Assembly (NCBI RefSeq): GCF_020400605.1
Contig: NZ_JAINRD010000002.1
Coordinates: forward strand, 310,001 to 374,000
Reading direction: 5' to 3'
Source of the DNA: Streptomyces aculeolatus
GTDB taxonomy: Bacteria; Actinomycetota; Actinomycetes; Streptomycetales; Streptomycetaceae
DNA: 64,000 bases
Shown here: piece after piece, positions 57,001-64,000 of the stretch
Layout: every line of letters begins with the position of its first letter
Numbering within the stretch: position 1 is the first letter of the stretch
The notes under the pieces: model-generated
Databases searched by the model: none
What the model saw: the letters and a program-made list of their open reading frames with translations, nothing else
Told to the model about the DNA's origin: nothing
Made by a program: the position numbers and the translations under genes

Positions 57001-58830
57001 TCAGCCCGCGTCGTCCTCCGCGACGGTCTGCAGGATCGCCTCGCCGTACTTCGCGAGCTTGTTCTCGCCGACGCCGCTGACCGACCCCAGCGAGGCGAGC
57101 GACCCGGGGCGCTCGGTGGCGATCTGCCGCAGCGTCGCGTCGTGGAAGATCACGTACGCGGGCACCCCCTGCTCCTTCGCCGTCGCGCCGCGCCAGGCGC
57201 GCAGCCGCTCGAAGAGCGACGCCGCCTCCGCGGGCAGGTCGACCGCCTCCGCGCGCTTGGACCCGGACTTCGCCTTCGCGGCCTTCGCCGCCCGCTTGGG
57301 CTCGGTGCGCAGCGGCACCTTGCGGCCCCGGTACAGCACCTCGTCGGCTTCCTCGGTGAGCACCAGCGTGCCGTAGTCGCCCTCGACGGCCAGCAGCCCC
57401 TTGGCGAGCAACTGCCGTACGACACCGCGCCACTCGTGCTCCGCGAGGTCGTCGCCGACGCCGAAGACGGACAGGGTGTCGTGGTCGTGCTGGATGACCT
57501 TGGCGGTCTTGCGGCCCATCAGGATGTCGACGATCTGCCCGGCGCCGAACTTCTGCCGCCGCTCGCGCCGCAGCCGCACCACCGTGGACAGCAGCTTCTG
57601 CGCGGCGACCGTGCCGTCCCACGACTCCGGCGGTGTGAGGCACGTGTCGCAGTTGCCGCAGGGGGAGCCGCTCTGGCCGAAGTACGCGAGGAGCTGCGAG
57701 CGCCGGCAGTCGACGCTCTCGCAGAGCGCGAGCATCGCGTCGAGATGCGCGCCCGCCCGCCGCCGGTGCGCGTCGTCGCCCTCGGAGCCGTCGATGAGCT
57801 TGCGCTGCTGCACCACGTCCTGCAGCCCGTACGCCAGCCAGGCGGTGGACGGCTGGCCGTCGCGGCCGGCGCGGCCGGTCTCCTGGTAGTACCCCTCGAC
57901 GGACTTGGGCAGGTCGAGATGGGCGACGTAGCGCACGTCGGGCTTGTCGATGCCCATGCCGAACGCGATGGTGGCGACGATCGTCATGCCCTCCTCGCGC
58001 AGGAACCGCGACTGGTGCTCGGCGCGGGTCGCCGCAGGCAGGCCGGCGTGGTACGGCAGCGCGTCGATCCCGTTGCGCACGAGGAACTCCGCGGTGTCCT
58101 CGACCGACTTGCGCGACAGGCAGTAGACGATGCCCGCGTCGCCCGCGTGCTCGGTGCGCAGCAGCTCCAGGAGCTGCTTCTTCGGCTCCCGCTTGGGCAC
58201 GATGCGGTACTGGATGTTGGGCCGGTCGAAGCTCGCCACGAAGTGCCGCGCCTGCTCCAGCTGGAGCCGGCCGGCGATCTCCGCGTGCGTGGCCTTGGTC
58301 GCCGTCGCGGTCAGGGCGATGCGCGGCACGTCCGGCCAGCGCTCGGAGAGCGCGGACAGCGCGAGGTAGTCGGGCCGGAAGTCGTGGCCCCACTGCGAGA
58401 CGCAGTGCGCCTCGTCGATGGCGAACAGCGCGATGGTCCCGCGGTCGAGCAGCCGCATCGTGGACTCCACCCGCAACCGCTCGGGCGCCAGGTAGAGCAG
58501 GTCGATCTCGCCGGCGACGAACTCCGCCTCCACCATCCGCCGCTCGTCGGGATCCTGCGTGGAGTTCAGGAACCCGGCCCGCACCCCGAGCGCGCGCAGC
58601 GCGTCGACCTGGTCCTGCATCAGGGCGATGAGCGGCGAGATCACCACACCTGTGCCCGGCCGCACGAGCGCCGGGATCTGGTAGCACAGCGACTTGCCGC
58701 CGCCGGTGGGCATCAGCACGAGGGCGTCGCCGCCGCCCACGACATGGTCGATGATCTCCTGCTGGCCCTCGCGGAACGACTCGTAGCCGAAGACCTTGCT
58801 GAGGACCTGCAGCGCCTCGGTGGAACTCAT
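57001..58830 (-). CDS. recQ: RecQ-type ATP-dependent DNA helicase
   Basis: 609 residues. Walker A PTGGGKSLCYQ (about 41-51), DEAH box AIDEAHCVSQWGHDFRPDY, motif IV-VI region with ATIAFGMGIDKPDVRYVAH and QETGRAGRDGQPS, then the RecQ-Ct zinc-binding domain (CRRSQLLAYFGQSGSPCGNCDTC), a winged helix, and a C-terminal HRDC domain. It unwinds recombination intermediates 3' to 5' in DNA repair. Converges on the sugar operon with only 27 bp between stops. Confidence 0.95.
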   Translation of the reverse strand: MSSTEALQVLSKVFGYESFREGQQEIIDHVVGGGDALVLMPTGGGKSLCYQIPALVRPGTGVVISPLIALMQDQVDALRALGVRAGFLNSTQDPDERRMVEAEFVAGEIDLLYLAPERLRVESTMRLLDRGTIALFAIDEAHCVSQWGHDFRPDYLALSALSERWPDVPRIALTATATKATHAEIAGRLQLEQARHFVASFDRPNIQYRIVPKREPKKQLLELLRTEHAGDAGIVYCLSRKSVEDTAEFLVRNGIDALPYHAGLPAATRAEHQSRFLREEGMTIVATIAFGMGIDKPDVRYVAHLDLPKSVEGYYQETGRAGRDGQPSTAWLAYGLQDVVQQRKLIDGSEGDDAHRRRAGAHLDAMLALCESVDCRRSQLLAYFGQSGSPCGNCDTCLTPPESWDGTVAAQKLLSTVVRLRRERRQKFGAGQIVDILMGRKTAKVIQHDHDTLSVFGVGDDLAEHEWRGVVRQLLAKGLLAVEGDYGTLVLTEEADEVLYRGRKVPLRTEPKRAAKAAKAKSGSKRAEAVDLPAEAASLFERLRAWRGATAKEQGVPAYVIFHDATLRQIATERPGSLASLGSVSGVGENKLAKYGEAILQTVAEDDAG

Positions 58831-58914
58831 CCGGCGAGTTTATGCCCCACCACCGACACCCCGCGGGCATACCTCCCGACCGGCCGGGCGGGGCGGCAGC
58901 CTATCGTCGGACGC

Positions 58915-59139
58915 ATGCCGAGCGCTCCGGAATCCTGGACAATACGCCACTTTTCGCAAGCCAATCCCGCAGGTCCCGGCTGTGACAGCGTGCCGGCGCT
59001 CCTGCGGAGACTGGCCGATTCGATCGAGGCGCTGGGCCCCGTCGAAGTCCAGCATGTCGTCATCGAGTCGGAGGCGACCGAGCACGGGCTCTGGCGGTCG
59101 GGGACGGTCTACTTCCACCCGCCCGACCGGGACGTCTAG
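58915..59139 (+). CDS. Small hypothetical protein (74 residues)
   Basis: Starts at the ATG at 58915; a TATCGT -10-like hexamer lies 8 bp upstream and there is no ribosome-binding site, suggesting a leaderless mRNA. The product is soluble, with a helical DSVPALLRRLADSIEALG and a strand-rich VEVQHVVIESEATEHGLWRSGTVYFHP, compatible with a small alpha/beta fold. No family is recognised. Its last bases overlap the convergent epimerase stop by 4 bp. Confidence 0.65.
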   Translation: MPSAPESWTIRHFSQANPAGPGCDSVPALLRRLADSIEALGPVEVQHVVIESEATEHGLWRSGTVYFHPPDRDV

Positions 59140-60140
59140 AGCGTGAAGCCGGCGGGGAAGGGGTCCTCGGGGTCCAGGAGGTACTGGCCCATGCCCGTGA
59201 TCCAGGCGCGGCCCGTGACCGTGGGGACCTGCGCGAGCAGGTCGCCGACCTCCGTCTCCGCCTCCAGGCGGCCCGTGAACAGAGTGCCGAGCAGCGACTC
59301 GTTGACGAAGTCCGCGCCCAGTTCCAGCTCCCCGCGTGCGTAGAGCTGCGCCATCCGCGCCGACGTGCCGGTGCCGCACGGCGAGCGGTCGAACCAGCCC
59401 GGGTGGATGACCATCGCGTTGCGCGCGTCCGCGGAGCCCTCCGCGGGCGGCGCCGTCAACTGGACGTGCTTGCAGCCGGAGATCCCCGGGTCCGCGGGGT
59501 GCACCGGGCGGTTCTGCTCGTTGACCGCGTCCATGATCGCCAGGCCCGCGGCGAGCATCCGCTCCTTCTCCGCCTTCGCGAACGGGATGCCGAGGCTCTC
59601 GATCGGCAGGATGGCGTAGAAGTTGCCGCCGTACGCCATGTCGTACGCGACCCGCCCCACCCCCGGCACCTCGACGGCCGCGTCCAGCTCCAGCGCGAAC
59701 GACGGCACGTTGCGGAACGTCACCGACTCCGCCCGCCCGCCCGAGACCGCGACCCGGGCGATCACCAGCCCCGCGGGCGTGTCCAGCCGGACCTCCGTGA
59801 CCGGCTCGGTGACCGGCACCATCCCGGTCTCCACCAGCACCGAGGCCACGCCGATCGTGCCGTGGCCGCACATCGGCAGCAGGCCGGAGACCTCGATGTA
59901 CAGCACGCCGTAGTCGGCGTCGGACCGGGTCGGCGGCTGGAGGATCGCGCCGCTCATCGCGGCGTGCCCGCGCGGCTCGTTCACCAGCAGCTGCCGGATG
60001 TCGTCCATGTTCTCGGCGAAGTACTCGCGGCGCTCGGCCATGGTGGCGCCCGGCACCACCCCGACGCCGCCGGTGATCACCCGGGTCGGCATCCCCTCGG
60101 TGTGCGAGTCGACGGCCGTGAAGTAGCGGGAGGCGCGCAC
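59136..60140 (-). CDS. Proline racemase family: 4-hydroxyproline 2-epimerase
   Basis: 334 residues. Both active-site cysteines are present: Cys91 in LLPMCGHGT and Cys255 in SPCGTGTSARMA, as in bacterial 4-hydroxyproline 2-epimerases and proline racemases (trans-3-hydroxyproline dehydratases have Thr at the second place). DSHTEGMPTRVI is the family N-terminus. It would convert trans-4-hydroxy-L-proline to cis-4-hydroxy-D-proline for the oxidase encoded upstream. The GTG start has only a weak site, and a 17-codon frame ends 1 bp before it, so coupling is possible. Confidence 0.88.
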   Translation of the reverse strand: MRASRYFTAVDSHTEGMPTRVITGGVGVVPGATMAERREYFAENMDDIRQLLVNEPRGHAAMSGAILQPPTRSDADYGVLYIEVSGLLPMCGHGTIGVASVLVETGMVPVTEPVTEVRLDTPAGLVIARVAVSGGRAESVTFRNVPSFALELDAAVEVPGVGRVAYDMAYGGNFYAILPIESLGIPFAKAEKERMLAAGLAIMDAVNEQNRPVHPADPGISGCKHVQLTAPPAEGSADARNAMVIHPGWFDRSPCGTGTSARMAQLYARGELELGADFVNESLLGTLFTGRLEAETEVGDLLAQVPTVTGRAWITGMGQYLLDPEDPFPAGFTL

Positions 60141-60141
60141 G

Positions 60142-60195
60142 TCACACCCCCGCCCGGGCGGCGGGGAAGGCTCCGTCGAACGTCTCTTGCGGCAT
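60142..60195 (-). CDS. Possible 17-residue leader ORF before the epimerase gene
   Basis: An ATG with the strong site AAGGAGA at proper spacing opens a 17-codon frame (MPQETFDGAFPAARAGV) that stops 1 bp before the epimerase GTG. It could be a translational-coupling leader peptide, or the remnant of a deleted gene. Nothing else of note is visible in 60141-60257. Confidence 0.35.
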   Translation of the reverse strand: MPQETFDGAFPAARAGV

Positions 60196-60257
60196 GGCGG
60201 TCTCCTTGGCGTGGGCGGTGTGGCGGTACGGCGGTGTTGCGGCGGTACGGGGACGGG

Positions 60258-61865
60258 TCACTGCGGTCGCGCTTCCGGATCCGCCTCCGGCGGTTCCGCC
60301 AGCTCGCCCAGCCGCACCGGCGAGGCGATCGGGCGCCGCGCGAACGCCGCCGCGTCCGGCACGCCCGTCAGACAGGCGACGTTGGGGCCGCACACGCGCC
60401 CCTGGCACTGGCCGAGCCCGGCCCTGCTGACCAGCTTCACGGCGCGTACCCCGAGCGCGTCGCGCTCCTGCACCGAGCGGTGCAGCTCGCCGTACGCGAC
60501 CTCCTCGCAGCGGCAGACGAGGGTGTCCTCGCGCAGCCACGTACGCCACCCGTCCCGCACCGGGTACGCCCGCGCCAGCGCGGCGGCGAACCTGCGCCCG
60601 GCCCGTGCCCGGCGCAGCGCCGCGGCCGGGGGCGCCGCGCGGGCGCCGAGGAGCCGGGCCGCGGCGGTGCCCGCGACCTCGCCCTCCGCGGCGGCCGGGG
60701 CCGCGCCGCCGACGCCCGTCAGCTCGCCCGCCGCGAACACCCCCGGCACCGATGTGGCCTGCGCGGCGTCGACCGCGACGAACCCGCCGTCGAGCGCGCA
60801 GCCGGCGGCCAGGGCCGTCTCCAGCTGCGGTACGAACCCGAAGCCGACGCACACCGCGTCGACCGGCGTCCGCCGCTCGCTGCCCGGCACGATCCGCCAC
60901 CCGGCGTCGAGGCGCGCCGTGGTGACCGCCTCGACGCGGTCCGCACCGTGCGCGGCGACGACGGCGGTGCGGCGCCGGTACGGGATGCGGCGGCGGGCCA
61001 GCAGCGCGGCGTAGCCGGCGAGTTCGCCGAACTTGCGCCACCCGGCGGCGGCGTCGGCGGGCCGGTGCAGCCAGGCCGTGACCGGCTCCCCGGCCTCCAG
61101 CACCCCGGCGACCTCCGCCCCGACCGCCGTCAGCGAGGCGGCGACCGGCAGCAGGAACGGCCCGGTGCCGGCCAGCAGCACGCGCTCGCCGACCCGCACG
61201 CCCTGCCCCTTCGCCAGGGCCTGCGCGGCGCCGGCGGTGAAGACGCCTGGCAGGTCCCAGCCGGGGAAGGGCAGCGCCCTGTCGTACGCGCCGGTGGCCA
61301 GCACCAGCGCGCGGGTCTCGACGCTGCGCCCGGTACGGCCCGGGCCGTCGGCGGGCCCGGTGCGCAGGTGCACCCGGTGCCCGCCGCCGGGCACCGGCTC
61401 CAGCGCCCAGACGACGGAGTGCGGCAGGTGCTCCACGCCGGGCGGCAGCGCGAACCGGTCGCGGCCGGCGAGGGAGTTCTGCCGGTGGTACTGCCCGCCG
61501 AGCGCGGCACCGGAGTCCACGAGCAGGACGCGGACGCCGAGCCGGGCGGCGGCCCGGGCGGCGGCCATCCCGGCGGGGCCGCCGCCGATGACGACGACGG
61601 GGGAGCGGCGGGGGACGCCGGGCCCGGCGGCCCGGTCCATGCCGGCGGGGTCCGGGCCGGCCGTGCTCGCACCGGGCGGGCCGGCACCGAGCCGTCCGGC
61701 GCCGGGTGGTTCCGCGCCGGGCGGGTCCGCGCCGGGCGGGTCCGCATCCGGCGGGTCCGCGCCGGGACCTTTCGCGACCTGTCCCGCCACGCCGGTCCGC
61801 TCCGCCGCGGGGCCGTGCCCCCCGGGCTCACCAGCGCCCTGCCCGTTCTCCTCGGGGGCGCTCAC
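60258..61865 (-). CDS. FAD/NAD(P)-dependent oxidoreductase subunit (D-hydroxyproline dehydrogenase, alpha-like)
   Basis: 535 residues. The first ~85 are a Pro/Gly/Asp-rich extension with DPPGA-type repeats and no fold. Then come VVVIGGGPAGMAAARAAARLG (FAD), LATGAYDRALPFPGWDLPGVFTAGAAQALAK, a second dinucleotide site VLLAGTGPFLLPVAASL, and a BFD-like [2Fe-2S] domain (CRCEEV, GQCQGRVCGPN) near the C-terminus. This is the architecture of HcnB/SoxA-like subunits of heteromeric D-hydroxyproline or opine dehydrogenases. It works with the small ferredoxin-like and DAO-like subunits encoded just upstream. The ATG overlaps the ferredoxin stop by 4 bp. Confidence 0.85.
   Translation of the reverse strand: MSAPEENGQGAGEPGGHGPAAERTGVAGQVAKGPGADPPDADPPGADPPGAEPPGAGRLGAGPPGASTAGPDPAGMDRAAGPGVPRRSPVVVIGGGPAGMAAARAAARLGVRVLLVDSGAALGGQYHRQNSLAGRDRFALPPGVEHLPHSVVWALEPVPGGGHRVHLRTGPADGPGRTGRSVETRALVLATGAYDRALPFPGWDLPGVFTAGAAQALAKGQGVRVGERVLLAGTGPFLLPVAASLTAVGAEVAGVLEAGEPVTAWLHRPADAAAGWRKFGELAGYAALLARRRIPYRRRTAVVAAHGADRVEAVTTARLDAGWRIVPGSERRTPVDAVCVGFGFVPQLETALAAGCALDGGFVAVDAAQATSVPGVFAAGELTGVGGAAPAAAEGEVAGTAAARLLGARAAPPAAALRRARAGRRFAAALARAYPVRDGWRTWLREDTLVCRCEEVAYGELHRSVQERDALGVRAVKLVSRAGLGQCQGRVCGPNVACLTGVPDAAAFARRPIASPVRLGELAEPPEADPEARPQ
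61690..61775 (-). repeat. 15-bp degenerate tandem repeat encoding DPPGA units
   Basis: Units like GGCGGGTCCGCGCCG recur about five times in the 5' part of the oxidoreductase gene and specify the (D/E)PPGA repeats of the N-terminal extension. Confidence 0.65.
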
Positions 61866-62188
61866 GCCGGCAGCTCCGCGCCGTCCTGGGTGCGGATGTC
61901 GTCGCCGTCGCGGACGAGGCGCTGGCAGGCGCGTACGTCGGGGGCGCCGTTGACGACGACGAGGCAGTCGTGGCAGACGCCGATGCCGCAGAAGACGCCG
62001 CGCGGCCGGCCACCGCCGCGGGTCGTCCGCCAGGAGACCCGGCCGAGCGCCAGCAGCAGCCCGGCGACGGTCTGCCCCGACTCGGTGACCAGTTCCTCCC
62101 CGTCGACCCGCACGATCAGCAGGCTCCCGGCCCGCCCCGCGGCACCGGCGCCGCCGCCCTGCTCCGGCCCCCGCCTACGCCGCCTCAT
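61862..62188 (-). CDS. Small [2Fe-2S] ferredoxin-like subunit
   Basis: 108 residues: a basic N-terminus, then a single plant-type ferredoxin fold with CGIGVCHDC (C-x4-C-x2-C) and a fourth Cys in RACQ about 13 residues later, as in HcnA/SoxX-like subunits. It passes electrons between the flavin subunits of the D-hydroxyproline dehydrogenase. The ATG overlaps the end of the DAO-like gene by 14 bp, and the stop overlaps the next start, so the three are translated together. Confidence 0.85.
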   Translation of the reverse strand: MRRRRRGPEQGGGAGAAGRAGSLLIVRVDGEELVTESGQTVAGLLLALGRVSWRTTRGGGRPRGVFCGIGVCHDCLVVVNGAPDVRACQRLVRDGDDIRTQDGAELPA

Positions 62189-63368
62189 CGGCCGCCGCCT
62201 TCCTCATGACCCCCGGCCGGTCCACCCGGAACGGCTTCGCGTCCGTCTCCGGCGTCCGCCCCGTGAAGAGGTCCGCCAGCAACTGCCCCGTGCCCGCCGC
62301 CAGGCCGATGCCCGCGCCCTCGTGCCCCGTGGCGTGCCACAGCCCGGGCCGCCGCGGGTCCTCGCCGATCACCGGCAGGTGGTCCGGTACGTAGGGCCGG
62401 AAGCCGCCGTACGTGCGGATCACCGGCACCCCGGCGAGCACGGGGAACAGCCCGGCCGCCTTGCGCGCCAGCTCCCGCAGCACCGCGACCCGCACGGTCT
62501 CGTCGAAGCCGACCCGCTCCCGGCTGGAGCCGACGAGCACCGTTCCGGACCGCGTCGCCTCTACGACGGTGGACGTCTGCAGGTCGGCGGTGCCGCCGGC
62601 GACGGCGCCGACGTAGTCGGCGTCGTAGACCTTGTGCCGCACCGTGCCCGCCGGCAGCGCGGCGGTGACGAGGACCATCCCGCGCCGCGGCAGCACCGCG
62701 ACCGGGGCGCCCGCCGAAGCGGCGAACCGGCCGGCCCACGGCCCGCAGGCGTTGACGACCGCGCGGCACGGCACGGTGCCCCGGTCGGTGCGCACGCCGG
62801 TGACGGCGCCCGCGGCGCCGGTCGTGACCCCCAGCGCGGTGACGCCGGAGCGTACCCGCCCGCCCCGCGCCCGTACCGCCGCGAGCAGCGCGGTCGTCGC
62901 GAGCACCGGCTGGAGCTGGCCGTCCTGCGGGTAGTGCACGGCCGCCGTCACCGCCGGGGTGAGGTGCGGCTCCAGGGCCCCGGCCTCGGCCGGGGCGACC
63001 GGCTCCGCCCGGACGCCCGCGGTGCGCTGGGCGGCGGCGAAGTCCGCGAGCGCGCCGGCCGCCGCCGGTGTGGTGGCGACGACGAGGCCGCCCTTGGCGT
63101 CCCACTCCGCCTCCGCGCGGCGCGGCCCGAGCAGGTCGCGCAGTTCGGCGAGGAGGTGGGGCCAGCGGCGGCGGGAGTGCTGGGCGAGGGCCAGCTCGGG
63201 TCCCGGCGCCTTGTCGGATACCAGGACGTTGCCCTCGCCGGCGGCGGTGGTGCCGCTCGCGGGCGCGCCGCGGTCCAGCACGGCCACCGAGAGTCCGGCG
63301 GCGGTGAGCGCCTCGGCGCAGGCCGCGCCGATCACACCGGCGCCCACGACCACGACGTCGTACGCCAC
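62175..63368 (-). CDS. FAD-dependent D-amino-acid/D-hydroxyproline oxidase subunit (DAO family)
   Basis: 397 residues from a GTG behind GGAGG. Motifs are VVVVGAGVIGAACAEALTAAG (FAD), GEGNVLVSDKAPGPEL, VVNACGPWAGRFA, and IRTYGGFRPYVPDHLPVIGEDP with the C-terminal GHEGAGIGLAAGTG. It belongs to the glycine oxidase/HcnC-like group. With the ferredoxin and FAD/NAD subunits it should oxidise cis-4-hydroxy-D-proline made by the epimerase to a pyrroline. The later steps (deaminase, semialdehyde dehydrogenase) are not in the window. Confidence 0.87.
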   Translation of the reverse strand: MAYDVVVVGAGVIGAACAEALTAAGLSVAVLDRGAPASGTTAAGEGNVLVSDKAPGPELALAQHSRRRWPHLLAELRDLLGPRRAEAEWDAKGGLVVATTPAAAGALADFAAAQRTAGVRAEPVAPAEAGALEPHLTPAVTAAVHYPQDGQLQPVLATTALLAAVRARGGRVRSGVTALGVTTGAAGAVTGVRTDRGTVPCRAVVNACGPWAGRFAASAGAPVAVLPRRGMVLVTAALPAGTVRHKVYDADYVGAVAGGTADLQTSTVVEATRSGTVLVGSSRERVGFDETVRVAVLRELARKAAGLFPVLAGVPVIRTYGGFRPYVPDHLPVIGEDPRRPGLWHATGHEGAGIGLAAGTGQLLADLFTGRTPETDAKPFRVDRPGVMRKAAADEAA

Positions 63369-63380
63369 GTGCCGCCACCT

Positions 63381-63435
63381 CCGTTCATTAAAACGAACGG
63401 CAACGAGCGTATGGAGGCCGCAGATCGGCGGTCAA
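63381..63435 (-). promoter_or_regulatory. Promoter and operator of the hydroxyproline operon
   Basis: On the minus strand TTGACC (63435-63430) and TACGCT (63411-63406) form a promoter with an 18-bp spacer. Just downstream, CCGTTC (63381-63386) and GAACGG (63395-63400) flank an A/T-rich centre, a likely operator between promoter and ribosome-binding site. The promoter overlaps the end of the regulator gene. Confidence 0.55.
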
Positions 63436-64000
63436 GCCCCTGTTCCGGGTACGCGTTGTGCGTTCTGTCGGGGCGCCGGCACGGCGCACGAGGCGACCGG
63501 CGGGACCGGGTGCGCGGCGGCCGGGTACTCCAGCATCAGCACCGAGAGCACCGGGCCCTCGACGGTCTCGTAGAGGTGCGGCGCCGCGGCCGGGAAACAG
63601 ACGTAGTCGCCGGGGCCCAGCTCGTACGGCGCCTCCGGCGGGCCCACCCGGAGCCGCCCGGACGTGACGACGACGTGCTCGCGCCCCGGGTGGCCGGCGG
63701 AGTGCTGCACCTCGCCGGGGCGCACCCGCTGGTCGTACAGCTCGACGACCGTGTCGGTGAGGTCCATGCGGCGCAGCATCCGCAGGTCGACCGCGTTGCT
63801 GCTGAGCACCTCGAGGCCCGCGGAGCGGACGAGCAGCACGTCCGGGTCCTCGCGCTCGGTGAGCAGCGACGACACCGGAACCCCCAGGGCGTTCGACAAA
63901 CTGAACACCGTCTCGATGGTGGGGTTCCCGGTCCCGGACTCCAGCTGCGACAGCGTGCCCTTGGCGATCCCGGAGGCGCGCGCCAGCCCGGAGAGGGTGA
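63432..64000 (-). CDS. XRE-cupin transcriptional regulator (5' end outside window)
   Basis: About 189 residues are visible. The N-terminal part is a helix-turn-helix (LARASGIAKGTLSQLESG, then NPTIETVFSLSNALGVPVSSLL). The C-terminal part is a cupin (about 95 residues: GEVQHSAGHPGREHVVVTSG, LGPGDYVCFPAAAPHLYE). This type commonly regulates amino-acid or amine catabolism in response to a small ligand. Lying directly upstream of the hydroxyproline operon in the same direction, it probably controls that operon through the CCGTTC/GAACGG site. The start codon lies beyond 64000. Confidence 0.87.
   Translation of the reverse strand, partial: TLSGLARASGIAKGTLSQLESGTGNPTIETVFSLSNALGVPVSSLLTEREDPDVLLVRSAGLEVLSSNAVDLRMLRRMDLTDTVVELYDQRVRPGEVQHSAGHPGREHVVVTSGRLRVGPPEAPYELGPGDYVCFPAAAPHLYETVEGPVLSVLMLEYPAAAHPVPPVASCAVPAPRQNAQRVPGTGA

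Overview
The window is a very GC-rich (roughly 72-75%) actinomycete chromosome segment, most likely Streptomyces or a close relative. Supporting signs are the G/C-ending third positions, GTG starts, 4-nt start/stop overlaps, rare TTA codons confined to a few regulators and secreted proteins, and typical streptomycete families (DUF6223, DUF6069, MMPL, LuxR-type LAL regulators, StrR-like ParB-domain regulator). Genus and species cannot be fixed from the sequence alone. No rRNA, tRNA, CRISPR array, insertion sequence or integrase was recognised.

Region 1 (1-5.2 kb): the end of an unidentified gene, an MFS efflux pump, two small membrane proteins (DUF6223, DUF6069) and an MMPL exporter with a palindromic operator upstream.

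Region 2 (5.4-28.4 kb) looks like a secondary-metabolite cluster. It has a truncated LuxR/LAL regulator with two TTA codons, a full LAL regulator, an ABBA (NphB/CloQ-type) aromatic prenyltransferase, a NarL/DesR-type two-component system, and a long biosynthetic run. That run is: aspartokinase, GriI-like C7N aldolase, GriH-like cyclase, amidohydrolase-2 protein, PaaK-like AMP ligase, salicylate-hydroxylase-like flavoenzyme, DhbA-like SDR, atypical SDR, DUF485 + solute:sodium symporter, and a second flavin hydroxylase. It closes with a secreted vanadium-haloperoxidase homologue lacking two key histidines and a StrR-like activator. The inferred chemistry is aspartate to aspartate semialdehyde, condensation with a triose phosphate, 3-amino-4-hydroxybenzoate (3,4-AHBA), then activation, hydroxylation and C- or O-prenylation. 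ACTAC...GTAGT palindromes occur before the prenyltransferase, the sensor kinase, the aspartokinase and the haloperoxidase/StrR pair; the prenyltransferase and aspartokinase promoters share the same operator-to-TACT spacing.

Region 3 (28.4-39.5 kb): a secreted PQQ-type sugar dehydrogenase, a LamG-domain secreted protein, a PucR-type regulator (TTA codon), a small secreted protein, a 1338-residue secreted lytic/SGNH multidomain protein (TTA in the signal peptide), a TIGR02611-like membrane protein and a cysteine-rich cytosolic protein.

Region 4 (39.7-57.0 kb): two ribose-type ABC sugar uptake operons flanking a GntR regulator. The first is aldehyde dehydrogenase + RbsA/C/B-like + a secreted protein with an acidic DQ-rich tail. 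The second is a nine-gene, mostly overlapping operon: cupin phosphoglucose isomerase, RbsB/A/C-like, FGGY kinase, 2-hydroxyacid dehydrogenase, KDPG-type aldolase, shikimate-dehydrogenase-like enzyme and a phosphotriesterase-family lactonase candidate. The sugar is unknown.

Region 5 (57.0-64.0 kb): RecQ helicase, a small conserved-looking protein, and a minus-strand hydroxyproline operon (proline racemase-type epimerase, three-part D-hydroxyproline dehydrogenase/oxidase, XRE-cupin regulator cut by the window edge).
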